The notes beneath the pieces are model-generated. The model saw only the letters and a list, made by a program, of their open reading frames with translations, was not told the origin of the DNA and ran no database searches. 21,095 nucleotides of DNA from CAYYNP01 sp964472545 (GTDB lineage Bacteria; Planctomycetota; Planctomycetia; Pirellulales; Thermoguttaceae), in the NCBI GenBank assembly GCA_964472545.1, contig CAYYNP010000174.1, positions 1 through 21,095 on the forward strand. Reading direction: 5' to 3'. Made by a program: the position numbers and the translations under genes. How positions within the stretch are numbered: position 1 is the stretch's first letter; each line of letters starts with the position of its first letter. Below, in pieces: positions 8,601 to 16,400 of the stretch.

Positions 8601-10094
8601 CCCGGGCAGCCGGCCGAGGCGAACGCCCAGCTCAAGAACGCCCAGCTCTCGAACGCCCAGCTCTCGAACGCCCAGCTCTCGAACGCCCAGCTCTCGAAGG
8701 CACCGCCCTTGAAGGCACCGCCCTTGAAGGCACCGCCCCTGAAGGCACCGCCCTCGAACGCACCGCCCTCGAACGCACCGCCCTCGAACGCACCGCCGCC
8801 CCAGAAGAACACCATCGACGCTGCCGCCGACGGCCCTGCGCCACGGCCCGCGGCGACCGTCGCCGAGTTCCTCGCCGACGACCGGCGGCAGATCGACTCC
8901 GAAGACAAGACGGTCTTGATCATCGAAGACGACCGCCGCTTCGCCAAGATCCTGGCCGATCTCGCCCACAAGCGAGGCTACAAGTGCCTGTCGGCCGGCG
9001 ACGGCAGCAGCGGCCTGCAACTGGCTCTGGAGTATCGTCCCACGGGCATCATCCTCGACCTGGGATTGCCGGATATCGACGGGCTGAACGTGTTGGATCA
9101 ACTCAAACACAACCTCGCCACGCGCCACGTTCCGGTGCACGTCGTTTCCGCCCGCGACGAGAGCGCCGCTTCGCTGCGCAAGGGGGCGGTCGGACACATG
9201 CTCAAACCGGCCAGCGCCGAGGATTTCGACGGCGCCTTGACGAGGATCGAAGAAATGCTCGAAACGGGCGTCCGACGCGTCTTGATCGTGGAGGACGACA
9301 AGGGGCTGCGTAGCGGGTTGTCGCAGTTGATTCGCAATCAGGGCGTCGAAATCGACGGCGTAGGAACCGGGGCCGAAGCCCTCGAGCGAATCGCCTCAGA
9401 GACCTACGGCGGCGTGATCCTGGACCTCGGCCTGCCCGACATGACCGGATTCGACCTGCTCCGCCGCCTCGGCGATCTGCCCGGCGGTGCGATCCCGCCG
9501 GTGATCGTCTACACCGGACGAGAACTCACGCGGCAGGAACACGCGGAGTTGAGCAAGTACGCCGAGGGCATCGTATTGAAAGAGGCCGACTCGGAGGAAC
9601 GCGTGCTGGACGAAGTCCTGCTGTTTCTACACAGCGTCGAGTCGTCGCTGCCGCCGGAACAACAGAAGGTGATCCGCATGCTGCACGATCCGGACCAGGT
9701 CTTCGAGGGCCGCAAAGTGCTGCTGGTCGACGACGACATGCGCAATACGTACGCCCTGTCGAACGTGCTGAAGAAGTCGGGCCTGAACGTCGTGATGGCC
9801 GACAACGGAGAGTTGGCATTGGCCAAGCTCGACGCGGAGAAGGACGTCGACCTGGTCGTGATGGATATCATGATGCCCGTGATGGACGGCTACCAGGCGA
9901 TGCGGGCGATTCGCAGTAGCCGGGAGTTCGAGAAGTTGCCGATCCTCGCCTTGACGGCCAAGGCGATGCCCGAGGATCGGGCCAAGTGTCTCGAGGCCGG
10001 GGCCAACGACTACCTGACCAAGCCGGTCGACGTGCAGCGGCTGCTCTCGCTGATGCGGGTGTGGCTCTTCAAACAGGAGCCCGCCACGGTATGA
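5625..10094 (+). CDS. HK2: Cache-like/poly-HAMP/GAF hybrid kinase with three receivers
   Basis: A 1489-residue membrane kinase starting at GTG. TM1 covers about residues 7-27 and the extracytoplasmic Cache-like sensor about 28-330. TM2 is about 332-354. HAMP1 (355-405) is followed by two HAMP-like units at about 406-440 and 446-480 that share an NTIA(E/A)GDYSA core. GAF is at about 503-640. A Glu-rich coiled coil spans 645-745. HisKA has His755 in MSHELRTP. HATPase runs about 850-983, with LLSNAMKF, DTGIGI and GGTGLGLTI. A 15-bp tandem repeat encodes residues 1000-1059. Three receivers follow, with likely phospho-acceptors Asp1145, Asp1267 and Asp1414. Receiver 3 begins VLLVDDDMRNTYAL, a signature I associate with triple-receiver hybrid kinases lying next to CheB/CheR genes. 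Phosphate hopping within or between HK1, HK2 and HK3 is inferred. The start overlaps HK1 by 11 bp, and the stop overlaps the CheR start as ATGA. No output domain is present. Confidence 0.92.
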   Translation: MKIRHKLAIGSLVLSVLVCTIGFYAVVVSRHALRGLIEETSPELAAELIEGVDRDIESRVKYWQVYASGRSLQRALQASNREFEELPDLRRHIRQMDARWRAAEADEITDEIRSLIESEVSDELRRRLEALQQHHSVPVYGEVFVTNRFGANVAQTAKTSDYRQDDEAWWQRAMKEGNYVGEVTHDESADVYSIDICTRVDDDAGNPIGVIKAVLSLDTVVSLLQQWISHSHSNAAQQGRLHALYLLTADRDVIFDSEGVGTGATLDRQYDHNLGRALPGRTVTFDKDDGHLLAAAAFSKGYGDYAGQGWILVVENNAREVYAPVAALQSEILWMSLMIAVAVFLVAGIFSLSISRRINSLRRVAIEVDQGNLDVRVEDGSSDEIGELAESINQMAESQQDVALRANTIAEGDYSADIMPRGDNDELAISINRMVASLREVVSQTNTIAAGDYSAQIAPRGEKDELGIALNKMTESLRSASNQSQKNSWLKSGQAELSDRMRGELDLPTLSKNVVTFLAKYLDAQVGVMYVADENRTQRLSGSYAFTQRNRLACEFRLGEGLVGQAALEKESISVSELPEDYVTVNSGLGDAVPRNLLATPLILDEEVMGVLELGTLKPFDDVQIEFLELVAENTAIAINSAQDREKMNELLLQSRQQAEELQSQQEELKASNEELEEQTRALKRSEEMLKTQSEELQASNEELEEKSEYLLRQKADIERQNQALETAQWEIEQKARDLELASKYKSEFLANMSHELRTPLNSLLILAKALAGNDEGNLTEEQIESAKVIYDGGKELLSLINEILDLSKVEAGRLGVHIDDVPLDSIRARMLSQFTPVAGEKGLEFEVEIDERLPATIKTDGQRVEQVLKNLLSNAMKFTSSGSVKLRLRRPEPDVRLQRDTLSAESTIAMSVVDTGIGIPEDRQRAIFEAFRQADGSTSRRYGGTGLGLTISREFAKLLGGEVQLSSREGEGSTFVLYLPLELQETQPAEEPGQPAEANAQLKNAQLSNAQLSNAQLSNAQLSKAPPLKAPPLKAPPLKAPPSNAPPSNAPPSNAPPPQKNTIDAAADGPAPRPAATVAEFLADDRRQIDSEDKTVLIIEDDRRFAKILADLAHKRGYKCLSAGDGSSGLQLALEYRPTGIILDLGLPDIDGLNVLDQLKHNLATRHVPVHVVSARDESAASLRKGAVGHMLKPASAEDFDGALTRIEEMLETGVRRVLIVEDDKGLRSGLSQLIRNQGVEIDGVGTGAEALERIASETYGGVILDLGLPDMTGFDLLRRLGDLPGGAIPPVIVYTGRELTRQEHAELSKYAEGIVLKEADSEERVLDEVLLFLHSVESSLPPEQQKVIRMLHDPDQVFEGRKVLLVDDDMRNTYALSNVLKKSGLNVVMADNGELALAKLDAEKDVDLVVMDIMMPVMDGYQAMRAIRSSREFEKLPILALTAKAMPEDRAKCLEAGANDYLTKPVDVQRLLSLMRVWLFKQEPATV
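8622..8801 (+). repeat. 12-copy 15-bp tandem repeat inside HK2
   Basis: Twelve contiguous 15-base units occupy exactly 180 bases and encode pentapeptides: NAQLK once, NAQLS four times, KAPPL three times, KAPPS once, NAPPS twice and NAPPP once. Adjacent copies are often identical at base level (AACGCCCAGCTCTCG four times in a row). The blocks look like successive local expansions with one hybrid unit (KAPPS) at a junction. Unit length is a multiple of three, so copy changes keep the frame. It sits in the linker between the kinase core and the first receiver. Confidence 0.97.
10075..10079 (+). promoter_or_regulatory. RBS of cheR within HK2
   Basis: AGGAG lies 11 bases before ATG 10091, inside the end of HK2. 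It favours the ATGA-overlap start over an in-frame ATG at 9986, whose extra residues would just re-read HK2 in another frame. Confidence 0.5.
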
Positions 10095-10960
10095 CGCACA
10101 CACCGCCAGTCGACGTCGAGCAGATCGAAACGGACGCCCTGCTGGAGGGGATTTTCCGGCGCTGGGGCTACGATTTCAGGCACTACGCCCGGGCGTCGTT
10201 GACGCGCCGCCTGAAGCGCCGTTTGCTCCGCACGAAGCTGACGCACCTCTCCGAAATGCTGCCGAGGCTCTTGCACGATGAGGTCTTCTTCAACCGCTTG
10301 CTGAAGGACCTTTCGGTCACCGTAACCGAGATGTTCCGCGATCCCGATTTCTACGCGGCCCTGCGAAAGCACATCGTCGCCGTGCTGAAGACCTATCCCT
10401 TCCTGAAAATCTGGCACGCCGGCTGTGCCACCGGCGAGGAGGTCTATTCGATGGCCATCCTGCTGAAGGAGGAAGGTCTCTACGATCGGTCCCAGATCTA
10501 CGCCACCGACTACAACAACCAATCGCTTCAGACTGCCCGCGAGGGAGTCTATCCGATCGACGGCATTCGCGCCTACACGGCCAACTACCAGGCGGCCGGG
10601 GGCACGGCCTCGTTTTCCGATTACTACCACGCCAAGTACGGCTCCGCCAAGATGGACGACGCGCTGCGCCGCAACGTCACGTTCGCCCATCACAACCTCG
10701 TCACCGACGGGGTGTTCGGCGAAATGAACCTGATCGTCTGCCGCAACGTGCTGATCTACTTCGACGCCACGCTGCAGGACCGCGTGCTGTCGACGTTCTG
10801 CGAGAGCCTCTGTCATCGGGGCTTTCTCTGCCTGGGGAACAAGGAGAGCATCGAGTTCTCGGCAGTCGGCGACCGTTTCGATACGATCGACGCGAAGCAA
10901 CGGATCTTTCGGGCAAACGTGCGGACGGCCGCACCGGTTGGGGGAGGATGCAAACCATGA
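10091..10960 (+). CDS. cheR: CheR-type protein-glutamate methyltransferase
   Basis: A 289-residue soluble CheR. The N-terminal helical CheR_N domain (about residues 12-75, LLEGIFRRWGYDFRHYARASL) precedes a SAM-binding Rossmann domain whose motif I is HAGCATGEEVYS (residues 109-120). The acidic ribose-binding strand reads IYATDYNNQSL, and the family motif LIVCRNVLIYFD follows. Known family members transfer methyl groups from SAM to Glu side chains in the coiled coils of chemoreceptors. No MCP is in the window, so the substrate is unknown; the HK2 coiled coil is a candidate. I see no TPR or other fused partner domain. It overlaps HK2 by 4 bp and CheB by 4 bp, which suggests fixed stoichiometry through translational coupling. 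Confidence 0.93.
   Translation: MTHTPPVDVEQIETDALLEGIFRRWGYDFRHYARASLTRRLKRRLLRTKLTHLSEMLPRLLHDEVFFNRLLKDLSVTVTEMFRDPDFYAALRKHIVAVLKTYPFLKIWHAGCATGEEVYSMAILLKEEGLYDRSQIYATDYNNQSLQTAREGVYPIDGIRAYTANYQAAGGTASFSDYYHAKYGSAKMDDALRRNVTFAHHNLVTDGVFGEMNLIVCRNVLIYFDATLQDRVLSTFCESLCHRGFLCLGNKESIEFSAVGDRFDTIDAKQRIFRANVRTAAPVGGGCKP
10941..10947 (+). promoter_or_regulatory. RBS deciding the cheB start
   Basis: GGGGAGG ends directly against an ATG at 10948, which leaves no room for a ribosome there, but sits 9 bases before the ATG at 10957. The latter also gives an ATGA overlap with cheR, so 10957 is preferred. Confidence 0.65.
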
Positions 10961-11577
10961 GGCAAGACTACCAAGCCGTCGTGCTGGGCGTTTCGGCCGG
11001 GGGATTCGACGCGCTCTCGACCGTCGTGCCCGCGCTGCCGGCGGACTTTCCCGCGCCGCTGGTCGTCGTGCAGCACCGGCGGCCGAATACCGACGATTTC
11101 CTGGCCGTTCACCTCGACCGGCAAAGCCCGCTTACGGTCAAAGAAGCGAACGACAAAGAACCGCTCCGCCGCGGCGTCGTCTACCTGGCACCCGGCGGCT
11201 ACCACCTGCTGATCGAGCGCGGCGGCACGTTGGCCCTTTCGCAAGATCGTCGGGTGAACCATTGCCGGCCGTCGATCGACGTGCTCTTCGACAGCGCCGC
11301 CGACGTCTTCGGCCGGCAGATCGTCGGAGTGGTGCTCACCGGCAGCAACGCCGACGGCAGCCGCGGGCTGCGGCGGATCAAACGCGGCGGCGGTCTGGCC
11401 GTGGTCGAGGACCCGAATTCCGCCGCGTCGGACTGCATGCCGCGTGCGGCGATCGCGGCGACCGACGTGGATCGGGTGCTCCCGGTCCGGCAGATCGCTC
11501 CTTTCCTGGTGGAGTGCTTTACGTCGAAGCAGCCCTCGCGAATCAAGAGCCTGGAAGAAACGGGGATAGTGGCATGA
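10957..11577 (+). CDS. cheB: CheB-type protein-glutamate methylesterase without receiver
   Basis: A 206-residue catalytic CheB domain. The triad is visible: Ser13 in GVSAGG, His40 in VVVQHRRP and Asp133 in LTGSNADGSRG. Spacings (27 and 93 residues) are close to those of enteric CheB. The loop YLAPGGYHLLIE and the NHCRPSIDVLF segment are also typical of the family. The reaction is hydrolysis of receptor methyl-glutamate, and deamidation of Gln in some members. The N-terminal receiver that normally controls the esterase is absent, so regulation must come from elsewhere, perhaps a receiver of HK2 or HK3, or be constitutive. It overlaps cheR and HK3 by ATGA. Confidence 0.92.
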   Translation: MRQDYQAVVLGVSAGGFDALSTVVPALPADFPAPLVVVQHRRPNTDDFLAVHLDRQSPLTVKEANDKEPLRRGVVYLAPGGYHLLIERGGTLALSQDRRVNHCRPSIDVLFDSAADVFGRQIVGVVLTGSNADGSRGLRRIKRGGGLAVVEDPNSAASDCMPRAAIAATDVDRVLPVRQIAPFLVECFTSKQPSRIKSLEETGIVA

Positions 11578-13235
11578 CGATGACGCAAGACGGACATTCT
11601 GACCGCGGCAAGATCCTGGTGGTCGACGACCGGCCGGAGAACCTCCTGGCAATCGAGACCGCGCTGAAGCCGCTCGACGCCGAGATCGTCAAGGCCGGCT
11701 CCGGCAACGAAGCCCTGGCGCTGGTGCTGCGCCACCACTTCGCGTTGGTCCTGCTCGACGTGCAGATGCCCGAGATGGACGGCTTTGAAGTGGCGGCGCT
11801 GGCGCGCGACAACGACGAAACCGAGCACGTCCCGATCATCTTCGTGACCGCCATCAGCAAAGACGAGGAGTACGTCTTCCGGGGCTACGACAGCGGGGCC
11901 GTCGACTACCTGTTCAAACCGCTGAATCCGGACATTCTCCGCGCCAAGGCCCAGGTCTTCCTCGAGATGTACCGCCAAAAACAGGAGCTGCAGATCGCCC
12001 GACGCGAGGCCGAGGCCGCCAGCGTGGCCAAGGGAGAATTCCTGGCCAACATGAGCCACGAGATTCGTACGCCGATGACGGCCATCCTCGGCTTTGCGGA
12101 AACCCTGCTCACCGAAGGCGACATCTCCAAGGCCCCGCCGCAGCGCATCGAAGCCGTCAACACCATCCTTCGCAACGGCAAGCACCTGCTGCACTTGATC
12201 AACGGCATCCTCGACCTCTCCAAGATCGACGCCGGCAAGCTGAAGATCGAATGCGAGAGCTGTTCGCCGTGTGAGCTTGCCCGAGAGGTGATCTCGTTGA
12301 TGAAAGTCCGGGCCGACGAGAAGAAACTCCCGCTCAATTTGACGTTCGAAGGGAAGATGCCCGCCACGATCTTCACCGATCCGATGCGACTGCGCCAGAT
12401 CCTGATCAACCTGGTGGGCAACGCCGTAAAGTTCACCAAAGAGGGACGCGTGCAACTTCAGGTGCGGCTCGTCGATCCCCAAAGCGATCACCCGGCGATC
12501 GAGTTCGACGTACAGGATACAGGCATCGGCATCCCCCCGAAGCAGATCTGCGGGCTGTTCCGGGCGTTTTCGCAACTCGACGCTTCCACAACGCGCGAGT
12601 TCGGCGGCACGGGGCTGGGGCTGGCCATCAGCCGGCGGCTATCCGAAATGCTCGGCGGGCGAATCGAAGTTACCAGCGAATTGGGCAAAGGCAGCACCTT
12701 CCGCGTTACCGTGGCTACCGGGCCGCTGGAAGACGTGGCGATGATCGACCCGGAAGACGCCGTCGGCCGTCAAAACGCCGCGCCGCAAGAGGAACCTCCG
12801 CAGAGCCCGCCGCCGCAGAATCTCGACTGCCGGATCCTGCTGGCCGAAGACGGCGCCGACAACCGGCGGCTGATCTCGTTCTTGCTGAAGAAGGCGGGCG
12901 CCGAGGTGGTGGTGGCCGAAAACGGCCAGATCGCCGAAGAGACGGCCGTCGAAGCCCACGACGCCGGTGATCCGTTCGACCTGATCTTGATGGACATGCA
13001 GATGCCGGTGATGGACGGATACGAGACCACCCGCAGCCTCCGAGCCGCGGGCCACGCCACGCCGATCATCGCCCTGACCGCCCATGCGATGGACGGCGAC
13101 CGCGACAAATGCCTCGCCGCCGGCTGCGACGACTACGCCTCGAAACCGATCGACCGCGGCCAGTTGATTGCGGTGGTGTCGAAGTACACGAGCAACCTAA
13201 CCGCACGTCGCCAGCCGGCCTCGGAGAGTTGCTAG
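11574..13235 (+). CDS. HK3: receiver-kinase-receiver hybrid protein
   Basis: A 553-residue soluble protein without membrane segments. The N-terminal receiver (about residues 12-130) has Asp62 in LLDVQMPEMDG and FKPL. A short linker helix (about 130-155) leads to HisKA with His162 in MSHEIRTP. The HATPase (about 255-390) has LINLVGNAVKF, DTGIGI and GGTGLGLAI. The C-terminal receiver starts RILLAEDGADNRR, with Asp474 in LMDMQMPVMDG. Its input is probably phosphorylation of Asp62 by another kinase. From the kinase to the end it is closely similar to HK1, including the linker after the HATPase, so the two are paralogues. The ATG at 11574 overlaps the cheB stop as ATGA and has GGGGA at 11562-11566; an in-frame upstream ATG at 10938 would only re-read cheB out of frame. 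It is the last gene of the operon; the final G of its TAG stop is the first base of a palindromic element. Confidence 0.92.
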   Translation: MTMTQDGHSDRGKILVVDDRPENLLAIETALKPLDAEIVKAGSGNEALALVLRHHFALVLLDVQMPEMDGFEVAALARDNDETEHVPIIFVTAISKDEEYVFRGYDSGAVDYLFKPLNPDILRAKAQVFLEMYRQKQELQIARREAEAASVAKGEFLANMSHEIRTPMTAILGFAETLLTEGDISKAPPQRIEAVNTILRNGKHLLHLINGILDLSKIDAGKLKIECESCSPCELAREVISLMKVRADEKKLPLNLTFEGKMPATIFTDPMRLRQILINLVGNAVKFTKEGRVQLQVRLVDPQSDHPAIEFDVQDTGIGIPPKQICGLFRAFSQLDASTTREFGGTGLGLAISRRLSEMLGGRIEVTSELGKGSTFRVTVATGPLEDVAMIDPEDAVGRQNAAPQEEPPQSPPPQNLDCRILLAEDGADNRRLISFLLKKAGAEVVVAENGQIAEETAVEAHDAGDPFDLILMDMQMPVMDGYETTRSLRAAGHATPIIALTAHAMDGDRDKCLAAGCDDYASKPIDRGQLIAVVSKYTSNLTARRQPASESC

Positions 13236-13364
13236 TGCTCTGTCAATCCTAGATCTTTGGGTGCCATGCCCACGCTTGCGTGGGCATGTTGGTCGAGTTT
13301 TCGGCATGCCCACGCAAGCGTGGGCATGGCACCGGAACCCCTAATCTAATGCTTGACAGAGCAC
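13235..13364. mobile_element. MITE-like nested palindromic element
   Basis: A 130-base non-coding element bounded by perfect 12-bp inverted repeats, GTGCTCTGTCAA (13235-13246) and TTGACAGAGCAC (13353-13364). Inside is a perfect 29-bp inverted repeat (13260-13288 against 13305-13333) with a 16-base loop. Each arm is itself a palindrome (CATGCCCACGC, 2 bases, GCGTGGGCATG). The structure resembles a miniature inverted-repeat element or an intergenic REP-type repeat. No transposase is nearby and I see no clear target-site duplication. It lies between the convergent HK3 and PQQ genes. Confidence 0.75.
13260..13333. terminator. Possible bidirectional terminator hairpin
   Basis: The 29-bp perfect stem with a 16-base loop lies 25 bp past the HK3 stop and about 105 bp past the stop of the opposing gene. 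It could block transcription from both sides. There is no T-run on either side, so a classic intrinsic mechanism is not shown. Confidence 0.35.
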
Positions 13365-13438
13365 CAGATCGAGCATCAAGCCGCTACCGCTTCCCGGCCC
13401 CACTGGCCCGCGCGTTGCGGGCGACCGATGGGCACCTA

Positions 13439-16400
13439 CTATTTCTCACCCAGCGCCATCACCCTCCCGTCCATCGTGGCGATAAACACGCGCCCGGCGG
13501 CCACGCTCAGACCGTCGAACACCGGCGGCGATTCGAGCTTTCGCTCGGCAAGCATGTCGCCGGTGGCGGCGTCGACGACTTGCAGCAGGGCGCCGCTGCG
13601 GCCCTTCAGCGCGGCGTCCGCCGCGGCGATCTGCTCTTGCGTGGCGGGCTCGGCGAAGCTGGCGAAGGCCGTCACTTCATCGAGCACGCGGGGCGGCCCG
13701 GCGATCAGCAGCTTGTCGTCGGCCTTGGCCAACGCGCGGACCATCATCGGCACGTCGCGCGTCCAGAGGTACGCCACGCCCGAACCGGAAGCCCCCGCCG
13801 CGGCAACGATGTTCTTCGGCTGCACCAACCGCAAGGCGTCGCCCATCGGGCCGGTCACCGTCTTTACCGCCCCGGCAATCCGCCCGTGGTTCTTGCCCGG
13901 CGAACGGTCGCGGGTCTTGCCGCCGGTCATCGGCAAGTGCAGAACGAGGCCCTCTTGGAACTGTCGGTCGAGCTTCATCTCGCGCCCGGCCAGCCCCGCG
14001 ATCTCGGCCGGTGAAAGGGCCCGGTGCAAGAGCATCACCTCGTCGAGCGCTCCGTTGAAGGGCACCAGCGGCTGCGGCAGGAGTTGGTTCGTGTCGTCGT
14101 AGCCGATCTTCATCGGGATCGCCGGGTTGCCGGTCGGCAGCGGCACACCGTCGACGCTGCCGGCAGGCTGGCCGTCGACATAGACGGTCATCCGCCCACT
14201 CTCTTCCAACACACCGGCCACGTGTGCCCAATCGTCGCCGATCGGTCTTTCGGCGATTACCTCGAACGTCTTTCCGCCCGCCCGCAGCAGCATCCGCGGC
14301 TTGCGATCGGTGAGGATCAACGCGAAGCCGACCTGCTGGGCGCCGCGGACGAGGATCGTGCCGTCGGCCGTCTCGGGTTTGACCCAAGCGGCGATCGAGA
14401 GCGGCTTGGCCGTAGGATCGAGGCTATCCGTGTTCTCGAAGTAGACCGCCCGGGCCAAACCCGCGTTGCCGCCGGGGCGAACCGCGGCAAAGAGTTGATA
14501 GTCGGCCACCGAACTCCAGCGATAGAACTCCGGCTTGCGGCCGAAACCGAAAACGGCCTTCTCGTCGTTGGCCAGGATAAACCCGGCCGGCTTCGATTTG
14601 GCGTTGCCGAAGCCGCCCACGCCGCCTTTGAAGGAGCGGCCGAAGAGCCAGTACGTACGATGGAAGTACGTGTCGTCGGTGAAGCCGTAGGCTGCGAAGA
14701 GGTGGTCGCGGTCGCCGGTGCCCAGCCCCTGCCGGTTGCCCTCGCGGTCCATCACCTGCGAGCGCATGTAGAGGTGTTCGCCGTCGCCGGCGAGGACGTC
14801 GGGCAGCGCCACCGGCATGTTCAAACCGCGGACGTGTGTCTGCATGTTCTCGCCCGATTCGGGATCGCGGTCGTCGAGGACCCGTCCGCTCAGTAAGCGG
14901 CCGGTCTCGGCGTCGAGCCGACAGAACCACAGCCCGCCGTCGAGATACATCGAGCGGCCGGCAACCACCGTGGCCACGCCGTCTTGTACCAGCACCGAGC
15001 CGTGTACGGGCCAGACCGATTCGAGTTGGTCGAAGGCAACCGTGCGCTGGTCGATGCCGGCGACGAGGAAACGCCAGACCACGGCGCCGTCGGCGGCGCG
15101 AAGGCACGTCACGTAGCCGTCGGCGGCGCCGAAGAGCAGCCGGCCGCAATCGCAGGTCGGCGGCGAATCGACGCGCCCGCCGGCGATGTGGCTCCAGAGC
15201 CGTTTGCCGGTGTTTGCGTCCAGTGCATGGATCGTGTGGCGATCGACGTCGGCCACGTACATGCGACCCTCCGCAACAACCGGCTGCGTCAACCGCCCGC
15301 CAAGTTCGACTTCCCACGCCTCCTGCAACTCGGCGTCGATCGACGCCCCCGTGGCCCCGCTACGGGTCGGGTCGTGGCGGTAGGTTGGCCAGTGGGCGGG
15401 GTTCATGCTAGGAGATTGTTGATCCGTGTCTGGCGTTTGGCCGTAAGCCGGCCCCTTTTGCAGGCGGGCTTCCGGCGGGTTCTCTTTGAAGGGATCTCGC
15501 GCCGGCGACGCGGCCAGGGCAGTGAAGCCGTAAAGCTTCGCCTCCGGATAGCACGCACACGGATGCGGCGGCGAGTAGATCAGACCGTTGGCCGGCATGA
15601 TACCGTAGAGGCACCCGCCGCGGACCCAGTGGTTGATATCCCACTGGCCGGTGGCCAGGTCGACCAACTCGATCCCGGTTCGCGAGCAAAGGATGTATTG
15701 GTCGGTGGCCTTGGCCCGATAGCAGCGGTGGTGGAACCAGAACGTATTGACCGTGGGTGGAAACTCCTCGTCGAGTTCACCGGTCGCCAGGCTGCGGCCG
15801 ATGTAACGCCCGCCCGCGCCGCCCTTGGCCGTCACGCCGGTCCACACTTTGCCGCCGGTGACGAACAGGTCTTCCGGAGAATTGTAGCCGCTGTAGGGAT
15901 GCGGGGCCGTCCAGACTCTCTTGCCGGTCTCGGCGGAAAACGCAGTCATCGTATCGTCGCCGATGTCCGACGATCCCCAGCCGACGTACGACATGTGGAT
16001 CTTCTCACCGCCGGCAAAGATCACCTTGCCGTCGCAGACGACCAACGTAGGGGCGAACCACGACTGCAAGCCCTGACCTTCGAGACCTTCCCAGACAGGC
16101 ACCGGCTCGGACGTCCATGCTTCTCGTCCGCTTTGCAGATCCACCGCGATGATCTTCTCGCCGTTGTGGAAATAGGCCTGCCGCCGGTCGGCAGCCAACG
16201 TGAGCGGGATCACCCGGCTGGGCAGCTTCCAAAGCGGGCGTCCCGATTTGGCGTCGAAAGCAAGGATCGCCCGATCGCCGTGTGTCCACCGCCGCGAGCG
16301 GATGCCGGCCCAGATCTCGCCCATCTTCGGCGAGTAGGTCGTGCGATGGTCTCGCGAACGGCCCTCTTCCACGTCGTCGGCCAGGTCGGTCTTCGGGTCG

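Noticed and set aside
8622..8801. CRISPR-like array
   Set aside because: Units are directly adjacent 15-mers without spacers and are translated in frame inside HK2; this is a minisatellite.
6551..9313. 920-codon open frame in a second + frame of HK2
   Set aside because: Arg/Gly-rich low-complexity translation typical of a shifted frame in GC-rich DNA; no domain.
10938..11573. N-terminal extension of HK3 reaching back into cheR/cheB
   Set aside because: The extension re-reads cheB out of frame (Arg-rich); ATG 11574 with ATGA overlap and an RBS is far better.
13406..13422. GCCCGC/GCGGGC hairpin as intrinsic terminator of the PQQ gene
   Set aside because: Only a 6-bp stem and no T-run on the minus-strand downstream side; could be chance in GC-rich DNA.
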